DNA of 64,000 nt from an uncultured Mucilaginibacter sp. (GTDB lineage: Bacteria; Bacteroidota; Bacteroidia; Sphingobacteriales; Sphingobacteriaceae), in contig CAIPFE010000014.1 in NCBI GenBank assembly GCA_903864275.1, forward strand, positions 62,001 to 126,000. The letters run 5' to 3'. Shown here piece after piece: positions 7,843 through 15,972 of the stretch. The notes beneath the pieces are model-generated. The model worked only from the letters and a program-made list of their open reading frames with translations, ran no database searches and had not been told where the DNA came from. Position numbers and translations under genes: made by a program. Each line of letters opens with the position of its first letter. Within the stretch, counting starts at the first letter, position 1.

Positions 7843-9027
7843 CTATCGCCTCATAAACGGGTTAAAATTCCTTGTCCCGATCTCCATCCCGGCAGCGCGG
7901 CAAACGGTTTTGTCGCCGAATTTAAAATTGATCTTATCCATCGCCTGGTAAAGCCTGATGCGTTCTTCGTTATCTTCAAAAAGGTTTATCTGGTAACTGC
8001 CGCTGCAAAGGTTGCTGAGCCTCACTCCTATTAATCGTATCGGGCGGTGCTGGTTCCAGGCTTTTTTCAGCAGGTTTTTTATGCCGGGTATTAAAATATG
8101 CTCGGCGGCGGTAAGGGATATTTTTTCCTGCTGGGTATGGGTCTCGAAGTTGGCATAACGCACTTTTATGGCAAGACAGGACGCTACCATATTTTCCCGG
8201 CGCAGTTTGGAGGCCAGTTCTTCAGTCATGGATACCAGGATGGTTTCTATCTTGCTTCGGTCGGCAATATTGCTATTAAAAGTATGCTCGGTTGATATGG
8301 ATTTCCGGCTGGAATGTGGTATAACGATGGCTTCATCAATCCCGTTTGCTTTATCCCACAGGTATTTACCGGCTCTGCCGAAAACGGTCTCTAAAAATTT
8401 GAGGTTGGTTTTTTGCAGGTCGCCAATTTTTTCAATGCCGTACTGGTAAAGCTTTGCGCTGGTACTTTCGCCCAGGCCGGGTATTTTGCTGATGTTGAGC
8501 GGCGCTAAAAAGGCCTTTTCCATGCCATGAGGTATAAATAACTGCCCGTTTGGTTTTGCCTGGTTGGTTGCCATTTTTGATACGGTTTTACCGGATGACA
8601 TACCAAAGGAGATCGGCAGCCCGGTTTCCCGGATGATCTTCTGCCTTAATTCAGAAGCATGCTGGTAGCAGTTATGAAAGCGGTCCATGCCCGTATAATC
8701 GATATAAAACTCATCTACCGAAGTTTTTTGATAAAGCGGCACTGATTGCTGTATGATCTCGGTAACCTCGCGTGAAGCCTCACTGTACCTGCCATGTGCG
8801 CCTCTTACAATAATAGCATGCGGGCAAAGCTGCATAGCCTGCCGCATGGGCATTGCCGAATGGATGCCATATTTTCGCGCCTCGTAACTGCACGATGCCA
8901 CCACTCCCCTTGTTGCCGAACCGCCGATCAGCACAGGTTTGCCAATGAGCGAAGGATCGAACTTACGCTCAACCGATACAAAGAATGAATCGAGGTCGAT
9001 ATGCATTATTATACGTTTGGCACTCAT
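7843..9027 (-). CDS. dinB: DNA polymerase IV (Y family)
   Basis: 394 residues. Palm catalytic motifs are HIDLDSFFVSVE at the N-terminus and SVDEFYID about residue 100-107 (metal-binding Asp and Asp-Glu). The little finger follows, and a beta-clamp binding motif QINLF lies at about residues 346-350. Role: error-prone translesion synthesis past lesions. The upstream region is shared with a divergent 2H-phosphoesterase-like gene. A TAnnTTTG box on the minus strand (9032-9039) is only 4 bp from the ATG, so the mRNA would be leaderless or nearly so. No LexA-like box was recognised. Confidence 0.97.
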   Translation of the reverse strand: MSAKRIIMHIDLDSFFVSVERKFDPSLIGKPVLIGGSATRGVVASCSYEARKYGIHSAMPMRQAMQLCPHAIIVRGAHGRYSEASREVTEIIQQSVPLYQKTSVDEFYIDYTGMDRFHNCYQHASELRQKIIRETGLPISFGMSSGKTVSKMATNQAKPNGQLFIPHGMEKAFLAPLNISKIPGLGESTSAKLYQYGIEKIGDLQKTNLKFLETVFGRAGKYLWDKANGIDEAIVIPHSSRKSISTEHTFNSNIADRSKIETILVSMTEELASKLRRENMVASCLAIKVRYANFETHTQQEKISLTAAEHILIPGIKNLLKKAWNQHRPIRLIGVRLSNLCSGSYQINLFEDNEERIRLYQAMDKINFKFGDKTVCRAAGMEIGTRNFNPFMRR

Positions 9028-9031
9028 GGAA

Positions 9032-9039
9032 CAAATGTA
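9032..9039 (-). promoter_or_regulatory. Predicted -7 box of dinB
   Basis: Minus-strand TACATTTG fits the Bacteroidota consensus TAnnTTTG, with a TTTA 19 nt further upstream. It ends 4 bp before the dinB ATG, which implies a leaderless transcript. Confidence 0.5.
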
Positions 9040-9055
9040 AAAAAAGATTTGGAAT

Positions 9056-9074
9056 TTGCTAAAAATATTAGCAA
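9056..9074. promoter_or_regulatory. Symmetric site TTGCTAA-N5-TTAGCAA, possible operator
   Basis: A perfect 7-bp dyad with 5-bp spacer between the divergent dinB and 2H genes. It sits 29 bp upstream of the dinB ATG and just upstream of the 2H start, so a dimeric regulator bound here could control both. No regulator is assigned. Confidence 0.4.
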
Positions 9075-9100
9075 TATTGTTTTCTCAAAACAATAAACTC

Positions 9101-9727
9101 ATGACAGGTTACCAGGATTATTTAATAGTGCTTTCGCCACCCGAAAACATTATCAGCCGCGTTAAAAAATTAAAGGATTTCAGTTATAATGAGATCGGCG
9201 AATATGAAAGTCATTACTCAAAGGCACATGTTACAATCCAGCCCTGGCCACGCAAAAAACCGGTATGGATAGAGCCGCTGATCCCCAAACTGGTAAGGGA
9301 CCTGCAAACCCTCCCGCCGGTAATACTGGATATCAACGGTTTTGATTTTTTTGATCACCAGGATAACCCTACCATCTATGCAAAACTGACTTCAACACCA
9401 TCGACAAAAATCTGGTTCAAGTTATTAAGAAGGTTTTTTGCTGCAGAAAACTCCGAGCCGCATATTACCATAGCCCGCAGCATACCAACCGGGGATTTTG
9501 CCAAACTATGGCCCCAATTTAAAAAGCTGGAATGGAAGGAACAGTTTACCATCGACAAGCTTACAATATTAAGGCGGGAAATGATAGGTCACGATAAGAT
9601 TTACAAAGTATTTAAGGAAATTCCGTTTAACAATAAACTCAATTTTCATGCTTTTACTACAGCAAAATTAAAAACCCCGGTCATGCCATTGAATAAGGTT
9701 AATATTCAGCAGATCAGCCTTTTTTAA
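9101..9727 (+). CDS. 2H phosphoesterase / LigT-like protein with C-terminal clamp motif
   Basis: 208 residues from the ATG at 9101; the frame opens at 9056, but its first codons lie in the regulatory dyad. Both catalytic HxT motifs of the 2H superfamily are intact: H43-V-T45 and H121-I-T123, each at the end of a strand. Family knowledge: such proteins act on 2'-5' or cyclic phosphate bonds in RNA or nucleotides. The last residues read QQISLF, matching the pattern of beta-sliding-clamp binding peptides (QxxLF). It is divergent from dinB, which also has a QINLF motif. Function is unproven; a tandem paralogue follows. Confidence 0.85.
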   Translation: MTGYQDYLIVLSPPENIISRVKKLKDFSYNEIGEYESHYSKAHVTIQPWPRKKPVWIEPLIPKLVRDLQTLPPVILDINGFDFFDHQDNPTIYAKLTSTPSTKIWFKLLRRFFAAENSEPHITIARSIPTGDFAKLWPQFKKLEWKEQFTIDKLTILRREMIGHDKIYKVFKEIPFNNKLNFHAFTTAKLKTPVMPLNKVNIQQISLF

Positions 9728-9737
9728 TAAACGGTAT

Positions 9738-10301
9738 ATGCAGACATATGCTGACTACCTGGTGGTTATTTCCCCTCCCGGAGAGATATTGAAAGCGATC
9801 AGCAGGTATAAGCAGGCTTCGGTAAACACGATCGGGCATTTTGAAGGAATGTATAGCACAGCGCAAATTATTATCACGCATCAAACCAGGTGCAAGCCAT
9901 ATTTAGTTAACCCTGTTATTGATCTAATGGCAAACCGGTTAGGCACTATGCCGCCCATTGAGCTGCAGATCAACGGCTTTAACTTTTTTAACAACGGGTA
10001 TACCGCAAAAACCATTTATGCTGTAATTGAACGGACGGATCGCACCGACACCTGGTTCAAATTGCTGCAAAAACAAATGGGCATAAGGATTAAAGGGTTT
10101 GTACCGCATATAGCTATTGCAAAAAATATCCCGGTAACCTCCTTTAACAAATTATGGCCAAATTTTGAGGGAAGGGCATGGTCGGAGACCTTTATCGCCA
10201 GCCATTTAACCATCTTACACAAGGATACTTTTGTTGAGTATTGCGAATGGAGGGTGTGCAGGGAGTTATTTTTTGCAAACAGGTTAAGGGAAATGTTTTA
10301 G
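9738..10301 (+). CDS. Degenerate 2H phosphoesterase paralogue
   Basis: 187 residues, clearly related to the preceding gene: the same YADYLVVISPPGEILKAI start, the INGFNFF core and the (V/E)PHI(A/T)IA second motif. The first catalytic HxT is lost (AQIIIT instead of AHVTI), and the second reads HIA instead of HIT, so catalysis is unlikely. It also lacks the QISLF tail. It starts 10 nt after the first copy ends. It may bind the same ligand or act as a partner of the active copy (inference). Confidence 0.82.
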   Translation: MQTYADYLVVISPPGEILKAISRYKQASVNTIGHFEGMYSTAQIIITHQTRCKPYLVNPVIDLMANRLGTMPPIELQINGFNFFNNGYTAKTIYAVIERTDRTDTWFKLLQKQMGIRIKGFVPHIAIAKNIPVTSFNKLWPNFEGRAWSETFIASHLTILHKDTFVEYCEWRVCRELFFANRLREMF

Positions 10302-10361
10302 TAAGTAAAATTGGCTGTGCGAATTGTTTTGCATTACTGTTGTCCAAGCGCCAGGTGTGAA

Positions 10362-10377
10362 TACGTATAAATACGTA
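10362..10377. promoter_or_regulatory. Two TACGTA palindromes, 10 bp apart
   Basis: TACGTATAAA is repeated directly at 10362 and 10372, so two 6-bp palindromes lie on the same face of the helix about 24 bp upstream of the TTTG box. This is a plausible activator site. Confidence 0.45.
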
Positions 10378-10400
10378 TAAAAATAGGGTATTTTCACCGC

Positions 10401-10430
10401 TTTGAAAATCAATTATTTACATTATTTTTG
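10401..10430 (+). promoter_or_regulatory. Predicted promoter of the Bor-oxidase unit
   Basis: TTTG (10401-10404), an 18-bp spacer and TATTTTTG (10423-10430) fit the Bacteroidota -33/-7 consensus. The ATG lies at 10462. Confidence 0.6.
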
Positions 10431-10461
10431 ATAAGGCAATCACACTAACCTATCAAAACAT

Positions 10462-10812
10462 ATGGCATCACAAAACTATCCGGGGCGTTATTTTCGCAGG
10501 AAAATCCTGCTAACGTTGTCATTTGCACTAATCCTCAGCAGCTGTTATACCACAAGGGTTGCTACCCATGCTCAGCCAGGTTCCGAAATGCAGGGACAGA
10601 CCGTTAATTCCTTTTTTTGGGGGATCGTACAAAGTCCCAAAAGGGTCAACACCCCGATATGTGACTCGCTTAACGCGAATGGTTTGGCAGAAGTAACCGT
10701 AAAAAATAATTTCGGGTACTCGCTTATCACGGTTGTTACCCTGGGTATATGGAGCCCAACCCGGATAGAATGGAAATGCAGCAAGCCTTGTCAAAAGGTT
10801 GGAACCCTTTAA
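10462..10812 (+). CDS. Bor/Iss-like lipoprotein
   Basis: 116 residues. It has an N-terminal signal with lipobox LILSSC, so Cys is predicted to be lipidated. The core CYTTRVATHAQPG and the C-terminal SLITVVTLGIWSPTRIEWKCSKP segment resemble the Bor family (lambda Bor, Iss), small lipoproteins with an outer-membrane role. In this clade the function is unknown. It is the first of three closely spaced genes; the next starts 13 nt downstream. Confidence 0.75.
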   Translation: MASQNYPGRYFRRKILLTLSFALILSSCYTTRVATHAQPGSEMQGQTVNSFFWGIVQSPKRVNTPICDSLNANGLAEVTVKNNFGYSLITVVTLGIWSPTRIEWKCSKPCQKVGTL

Positions 10813-10824
10813 AGTCAACACAAG

Positions 10825-12339
10825 ATGGAAGTAGTAAAAACGGGCGATAAAACATGGGAAAACCGCCATGAAACGTTTGTTGAGGACATTAGTGACCTTT
10901 ACGAACTGGGCAACCAGGCCAGCCTGGATGCGCTTACCGGGTACAACGATACCACCAAAGGGTTGCAAGGCCTGATCGCCGATGCCATAGCAACGCAAAC
11001 ACCGTTGCGGGCGCTGGGATCGGGCTGGTCATGGACAAAAATTGCAACGGTAAACAGTGGCGTGATGCTGGATACCAAGCCGCTTAACGCGGTATTTGAT
11101 ATTACCGCGACCAGTGTCTCCCCCGCCTATCCAGGCGACCCTAAATACTTGCTTTTTGCGCAAAGCGGCAATGGTATATGGGAATTGGGTGCGCACTTGA
11201 AACAACGCAACCTTTCATTGAAAACATCGGGCGCCAGTAACGGGCAGACCATAGCAGGGGCAATTGGTACGGGGGCGCACGGGTCAGCTTTTGATTTTGG
11301 CGCTGTGCAGGATTTTGTTGTGGGCATACACCTCATCGTTGGAGCCAACAGGCATTTGTGGCTCGAGAGGGCCTCGGCACCGGTAGTTTCTGCGGCTTTC
11401 ATTCAAAATTTACAAACCGAGCTGGTGCAGGATGATGACCTTTTTAATGCAGCTTTGGTAAGTTTTGGCAGCTTCGGGATCATTCACGGGGTGATGATAG
11501 AAACCGAAGACCTGTTTTTGCTCGACGCAACCATGCAGCGTTTGCCTTACGACGATTCGTTAAAAGCAATAATGCAAACGCTTGATTTCACTAATGCCAA
11601 TCTGCCCGGTGGCAGTGAACGCCCTTTTCATTTTTCGGTATTGCTTAATCCTTATGATATGGAAAAAGGTGCGTACGTAACTACCATGTATAAACGCCCC
11701 TACCAACCAGGTTATCAGCCCCCTGTTGATAACACGGCAGGGATCGGCCCCGGCGATGATGCCGCCTGCTTCATGGGTACGCTAACCGAAGCTTTGCCTG
11801 CCCTGATCCCAACATTGGTAAATACTGTACTTGGCGCCAGTTTAACACTGTTTAACAACCAATTTGGCACCCTGGGCGAAATGTTCGACAATACCACGCT
11901 CCGCGGCAAACTACTGAGCGCAGCGGTGGGTATGCCTATTGCTTATGCCGCCCGCGTTGCTGACCTTATGTTGTCGATAAATAAAACCATAGGCCCTTTT
12001 ACGGGCGTGTTTTCTTTCAGATTTGTTAAACAGACAAAGGCAACACTGGGATTTACACATTATGAGCACACGTGTGTAATGGAGCTTGACGCGCCATATT
12101 CCAACACTACTTATAACTTCTATACACAGGTTTGGCAAAAGCTGGAGGATGAACAAATTCCATTTACCTTTCATTGGGGGAAAGTGAATGAAGTTACACC
12201 CCAAAGAATAACAAATATGTATGGCGCTGCAGCTGATGCATGGATAGCAGCCCGCAATAAACTGCTTGATGCGGATAGCATTAAGATTTTTACCAATCCA
12301 ATTTTGCAGCAATGGGGGTTAGACACAGTTTTACCATAA
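10825..12339 (+). CDS. FAD-binding oxidase (PCMH/VAO type)
   Basis: 504 residues. The N-terminal PCMH FAD domain is visible in LRALGSGWSWTKIA and in the SNGQTIAGAIGTGAHGS loop (about residues 139-155), typical of VAO-type flavoproteins such as sugar-lactone oxidases. It is like the L-gulono/arabinono-lactone oxidase group in the N-terminal half; the C-terminal substrate domain is divergent. No signal peptide is seen. A histidine in the SGASNGQ/GTGAHG region could be the flavin attachment site, but this is not certain. It overlaps the next gene by 28 nt. Substrate unknown. Confidence 0.8.
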   Translation: MEVVKTGDKTWENRHETFVEDISDLYELGNQASLDALTGYNDTTKGLQGLIADAIATQTPLRALGSGWSWTKIATVNSGVMLDTKPLNAVFDITATSVSPAYPGDPKYLLFAQSGNGIWELGAHLKQRNLSLKTSGASNGQTIAGAIGTGAHGSAFDFGAVQDFVVGIHLIVGANRHLWLERASAPVVSAAFIQNLQTELVQDDDLFNAALVSFGSFGIIHGVMIETEDLFLLDATMQRLPYDDSLKAIMQTLDFTNANLPGGSERPFHFSVLLNPYDMEKGAYVTTMYKRPYQPGYQPPVDNTAGIGPGDDAACFMGTLTEALPALIPTLVNTVLGASLTLFNNQFGTLGEMFDNTTLRGKLLSAAVGMPIAYAARVADLMLSINKTIGPFTGVFSFRFVKQTKATLGFTHYEHTCVMELDAPYSNTTYNFYTQVWQKLEDEQIPFTFHWGKVNEVTPQRITNMYGAAADAWIAARNKLLDADSIKIFTNPILQQWGLDTVLP

Positions 12340-13673
12340 GCAATCGAAAAAACGGCTGGGCACTTACCAGGTTGCCGGTTATTTTGATCTGTTGTTTTTT
12401 TACGGCAGTAACAAACGCGCAAACCCCGGCGCAAATTATTGCCGAGCTAAATGCGGTTAACAGCAAAGTAACCAAAACACCTTGTAATACAGGGCAGGGG
12501 ATGCTGATCTCCAATAAGGCAATGAATATCTTCCTTTCAAACAAGGTAAGCTCTTATCTTTCGGATGATGGGGACCTTTCCCTCTATAAAAATTACGTCA
12601 GCATAAATGCGGCGGAAGGCAGCATTGCTATCAATCATAATTTTCACCAGCCGGTTGATAGTGATGACTGGGTACGATCCTTCCTGGTTGTAGGCGCAAG
12701 GGCAAATGTTGCAAATGCTTATGCGGCGAGGTTCTCAAATAAATACTTCGATAACCGTTTAGGGTTTGTTGTTCAAAATACATGGATGGGCAAACCGATC
12801 ACCTATTATGATAAATGCGGCAGCCAAAAGCAGGCGATGGATGCCCAGCGAGCTGAAATAGTTCATAGTTTCGAAGCAGATATCAACAGGAAAGCTGCTG
12901 ATTTTGAACGCGCCCTGGACGGCATTAGACCGGCAGATATTCCCGGCCAGGACGAGAATAAAGCTAAAACAAAATTGCGACAGGATTTTTACAGCGCTCT
13001 TAGGGCCGAATACCTCCGGGATTTTTCGCAGGCGCAATCGGACCTGTTGGTTAATACGGGTAATTATAACCTTGTAACGGATAACTGGACCACCTTAGGC
13101 ATTTATATCCCTATCATCGCGCAAAAATTTGAAGTGAGCAGCGATCTTATCAGCGAGGTTGCACAACGGTGCAACTATCCCCTTGAATTATCATTAACCC
13201 ATACCCGGTTTTGGGAGAGCAGCAAATTTGGAAGGATATTTTTTACCCTGAGTGGCAAAGCATTTATAAATAATTCGGTACAAAGCGGCGCCATGTTCAA
13301 TGCCAATATAAGCGGCCCAGGCGCGACGGAAGGGACAAACACGCTTGCATTAAACGAGGGCAACCGTTTTATCGGCAACTATCAAAACTACATAACCCCG
13401 GTAGCTGCAGGTAAACTGGTTTACATTCCCGGTAACTCACATGTTGGGGTAAGTTTCCGGATCGAGAAAAATTTCGGCACTTATCACGCGCTGAACTCGA
13501 TATTAGGTATCCCGATTGTTTTGATAGATAAAAATGGTGTACCGGCAATTAATTTTGAAGCGCAGCTGTTATTTGCAGATATGACCGGTACAATAAAAGG
13601 CAGCCAACTCCCGGGGAATCGGAATGCAATTGGGCTAACGGTAGGTATCCCGTTCAGTAAGATCGTTTATTAG
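12312..13673 (+). CDS. Secreted hypothetical protein, 453 aa
   Basis: Not recognised. Starts at ATG 12312, overlapping the oxidase gene by 28 nt. A signal peptide is present (LPVILICCFFTAVTNAQ), cleaved near residue 36. The mature protein has a charged helical middle (about residues 160-230) and a C-terminal part rich in alternating hydrophobic and Gly/Asn/Thr residues that ends in an aromatic residue (FSKIVY), which resembles outer-membrane beta-barrel ends. It is probably located in the periplasm or outer membrane. Tight linkage suggests a joint role with the oxidase. Confidence 0.65.
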   Translation: MGVRHSFTISNRKNGWALTRLPVILICCFFTAVTNAQTPAQIIAELNAVNSKVTKTPCNTGQGMLISNKAMNIFLSNKVSSYLSDDGDLSLYKNYVSINAAEGSIAINHNFHQPVDSDDWVRSFLVVGARANVANAYAARFSNKYFDNRLGFVVQNTWMGKPITYYDKCGSQKQAMDAQRAEIVHSFEADINRKAADFERALDGIRPADIPGQDENKAKTKLRQDFYSALRAEYLRDFSQAQSDLLVNTGNYNLVTDNWTTLGIYIPIIAQKFEVSSDLISEVAQRCNYPLELSLTHTRFWESSKFGRIFFTLSGKAFINNSVQSGAMFNANISGPGATEGTNTLALNEGNRFIGNYQNYITPVAAGKLVYIPGNSHVGVSFRIEKNFGTYHALNSILGIPIVLIDKNGVPAINFEAQLLFADMTGTIKGSQLPGNRNAIGLTVGIPFSKIVY

Positions 13674-13790
13674 AAACCGCAATGCCCCATTAATCATCTG
13701 AACCTCAACATTTCAACCTTACAACCTTCCAGCATTTCAACCTCTTCCCGCTTTTTTAACAATTTATTAACCTCAAAACAAACCTTTTTC
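13674..13790. repeat. CAAC-rich low-complexity stretch upstream of SRP RNA
   Basis: Words such as CATTTCAACC and TTACAACC are repeated. No gene is visible; the stretch runs up to the SRP RNA promoter. Confidence 0.5.
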
Positions 13791-13798
13791 TATCTTTG
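13791..13798 (+). promoter_or_regulatory. -7 box of the SRP RNA gene
   Basis: TATCTTTG fits TAnnTTTG exactly and is followed after 5 bp by the RNA 5' end. Confidence 0.75.
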
Positions 13799-13802
13799 CG
13801 GC

Positions 13803-13906
13803 GGGGTAAGTCTTTTACGGCCAGCTCCTCTTGAACTCCCCCAGGGTGGGAACGCAGCAAGGGTAGAGAGTTGAGCGGCGCGATAAAAGTAGCTTACCCT
13901 TTTTTT
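13803..13906 (+). ncRNA. ffs: Signal recognition particle RNA (4.5S type)
   Basis: Small SRP RNA of about 100 nt. The ends pair (GGGTAAG at 13804-13810 with CTTACCC at 13893-13899), and the conserved apical SRP54-binding loop is visible as AGGGTGGGAACGCAGCAAGGG. A U-rich stretch follows the closing stem and probably terminates transcription. Role: scaffold with Ffh for co-translational targeting of membrane proteins. The distinct TATCTTTG promoter lies directly upstream. No protein gene overlaps. Confidence 0.9.
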
Positions 13907-13979
13907 GTGCCTTTATAGTTTCGTCGTTCTACTGACTCGCTATTTTATATTAACTTAGCTGATCTTAGCAGCATAGTTT

Positions 13980-14993
13980 ATGGCGAGCAGACCTTTCACC
14001 TATATTTTGTTCCCGATTGCTATATTTTTCAGTTTGATTGCACATGGTCAAACTGTTGTGAATGACAGTGTAGTGGCGTCTATTCACAGGTTCAAACAAA
14101 ACATCAGCATTAAATCTGTTGTTCCATTTGACAAGCGGTTTCTTTGTCTTGATGAAGACGAGAAACTGTTTTTTGTTGATTCAAATTCTAGCCAGATAGA
14201 TTCATCCATAAATAAATATTCGACAGATTACGATTTTGAAAAACTCCAAGTTATTGACAGCGTGATAGTCGGTACTGAAGGATATCAAGAAGGACATAAA
14301 AGATTTTTTCTCGATACGGCAAAGAAAAAGTGGAGACATTACAGAGCCAAAAAGCATATTTATCCCGGCGATCTAATATTTCAGGATGACGAATATTTTA
14401 TTTCTAATACTTGCTCCGGCGAATGGGGCGGCACAATTTATTTTGCAAATAAAAAGACATCCAAGATATACGAAAGTGAATGCACTTGTGCGGTAAATGT
14501 GATTAAGGGGCCTAATAACTACAATGTTACCGCGTCGTTGTCTCATATGGGTGGATCCGCAACAGTTTTTAATGTTAACGATCCGAAAATGTTGAAATTA
14601 CATCTCAAACGAAAGCCGCGTCAACTTTTGGATTCGTTAAAATCCGCTGGATTTGCTACTAGTGAGAGTAATTCGACTATTGGTATTGAAAAGCTTGTTG
14701 ACACTGTTGGAGCGACACTGGCTGGAAGTTTCAGGTTTAAGAATTCCTTATTATACTTGGTGGAAAATAGGCCTATGCTATCCCCTCCTTCTTTTTGGAT
14801 AGACAGTATTCAAAATAAAAAGTTAGTGCCCATACGCAATTTAAATGAGTTTGGAATAGTTGAAACGGGGTACGACCATTTTAACTCTGACGAAGTATTT
14901 ATAACTACATTTGACGATGAGCATTTTTCGGGCTTTATTTGCATTATCAAAGACAAATTGAATTTATACATCTTCCACCGGTTGAAAAAATAA
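13980..14993 (+). CDS. Secreted hypothetical protein, 337 aa
   Basis: Not recognised. It has a signal peptide (YILFPIAIFFSLIAHGQ) and then a repetitive beta-strand pattern (KLFFVDSNS, DYDFEKLQVIDSVIVG, GTIYFANKKTS, LLYLVENRP) that could be a beta-propeller-like or WD-type fold, although no repeat is clear. There is a CTC motif (ECTCAV) near residue 165. Base composition is more AT-rich than the adjacent genes. The ypdA start codon overlaps its stop by one base, so the two may be co-transcribed. Confidence 0.65.
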   Translation: MASRPFTYILFPIAIFFSLIAHGQTVVNDSVVASIHRFKQNISIKSVVPFDKRFLCLDEDEKLFFVDSNSSQIDSSINKYSTDYDFEKLQVIDSVIVGTEGYQEGHKRFFLDTAKKKWRHYRAKKHIYPGDLIFQDDEYFISNTCSGEWGGTIYFANKKTSKIYESECTCAVNVIKGPNNYNVTASLSHMGGSATVFNVNDPKMLKLHLKRKPRQLLDSLKSAGFATSESNSTIGIEKLVDTVGATLAGSFRFKNSLLYLVENRPMLSPPSFWIDSIQNKKLVPIRNLNEFGIVETGYDHFNSDEVFITTFDDEHFSGFICIIKDKLNLYIFHRLKK

Positions 14994-15949
14994 TGCTCGA
15001 TATCCTCATCATAGGCGCTGGCCCAATCGGAATAGCCTGCGGACTTGCAGCGCAAAAAGCAGGCCTTAGCTTTGTAGTTATTGAAAAAGGCTGCCTGGTT
15101 AATTCGCTATACAATTATCCTTCAACTATGACCTTTTTTTCCACTTCGGAAAAGCTGGAAATTGGCGGGATACCTTTTGTAACTATCAGTAATAAACCAA
15201 ACCGTGCCGAGGCCTTGGAGTATTACCGCCGGGTGGCAACATCGAACCAGTTGCCCATAAATCTATTTGAGGAAGTAAAAGGCGTAATAAAAGAAGCCGA
15301 TAATTTCAATATTACTACTGCGAAAGCAACCTACCATGCCAAAAATGTGATATTATCAACCGGGTTTTATGATATTGCCGTGAAACTGGACATCCCTGGC
15401 GAGGACTTGCCAAAAGTGATGCACTATTACAAAGACCCGCATTATTATGCGATGCAAAAAGTAGTGGTTGTAGGTTCGAGCAATTCGGCAATAGATGTGG
15501 CTTTGGAGACCTACCGCAAAGGCGCTGAAGTTACCCTGGTGATCCGCGGAAGCGAAGTAAGTAACCGGGTAAAATACTGGGTAAGGCCCGATATTATTAA
15601 CCGGATAAAGGAAGGCAGCATAAAAGCGTATTTCAGCTCGAATTTAAAAGCAATCCGTCAGCATGATGTTGATATTGAAACACTGGCGGGAACAATTACC
15701 ATCCCAAATGATTTCGTTATGGCTATGACAGGTTACAGGCCAAACTTTGAATTTCTGAAAAAGCTTGGAATCACTTTAACCGAGGATAAATTTATCCCGC
15801 AGTACCATCCTGAAACCATGGAGACCAATGTTCCGGGGCTTTACCTTGCTGGCGTGGTCTGCGGCGGATTGGATACCCATTTGTGGTTTATTGAAAACTC
15901 AAGGGTACATGCGGAGATGATTATTGCCGATATTGTGAGCAGAAGCTAA
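14993..15949 (+). CDS. ypdA: YpdA-family flavin reductase (bacillithiol disulfide reductase type)
   Basis: 318 residues from the ATG at 14993 (MLDILIIGAGPIG), 1-nt overlap with the previous stop; the open frame upstream is a shadow. Two dinucleotide-binding motifs are visible: GAGPIGIACG (FAD) and VVVVGSSNSAIDVALE (NADPH). The CxxC of thioredoxin reductases is absent, as expected for YpdA. The Cys14 of S. aureus YpdA lies at an Ile here (I12), with a Cys four residues later. Family knowledge: NADPH-dependent reduction of bacillithiol disulfide. Bacillithiol genes are not in this window. Confidence 0.85.
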   Translation: MLDILIIGAGPIGIACGLAAQKAGLSFVVIEKGCLVNSLYNYPSTMTFFSTSEKLEIGGIPFVTISNKPNRAEALEYYRRVATSNQLPINLFEEVKGVIKEADNFNITTAKATYHAKNVILSTGFYDIAVKLDIPGEDLPKVMHYYKDPHYYAMQKVVVVGSSNSAIDVALETYRKGAEVTLVIRGSEVSNRVKYWVRPDIINRIKEGSIKAYFSSNLKAIRQHDVDIETLAGTITIPNDFVMAMTGYRPNFEFLKKLGITLTEDKFIPQYHPETMETNVPGLYLAGVVCGGLDTHLWFIENSRVHAEMIIADIVSRS

Positions 15950-15972
15950 ATTTGCTGTAAATATCAAAAGCC

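Noticed and set aside
13803..13906. tmRNA or 6S RNA
   Set aside because: The GGAA/CAGCAAGG apical loop and ~100-nt length fit SRP RNA.
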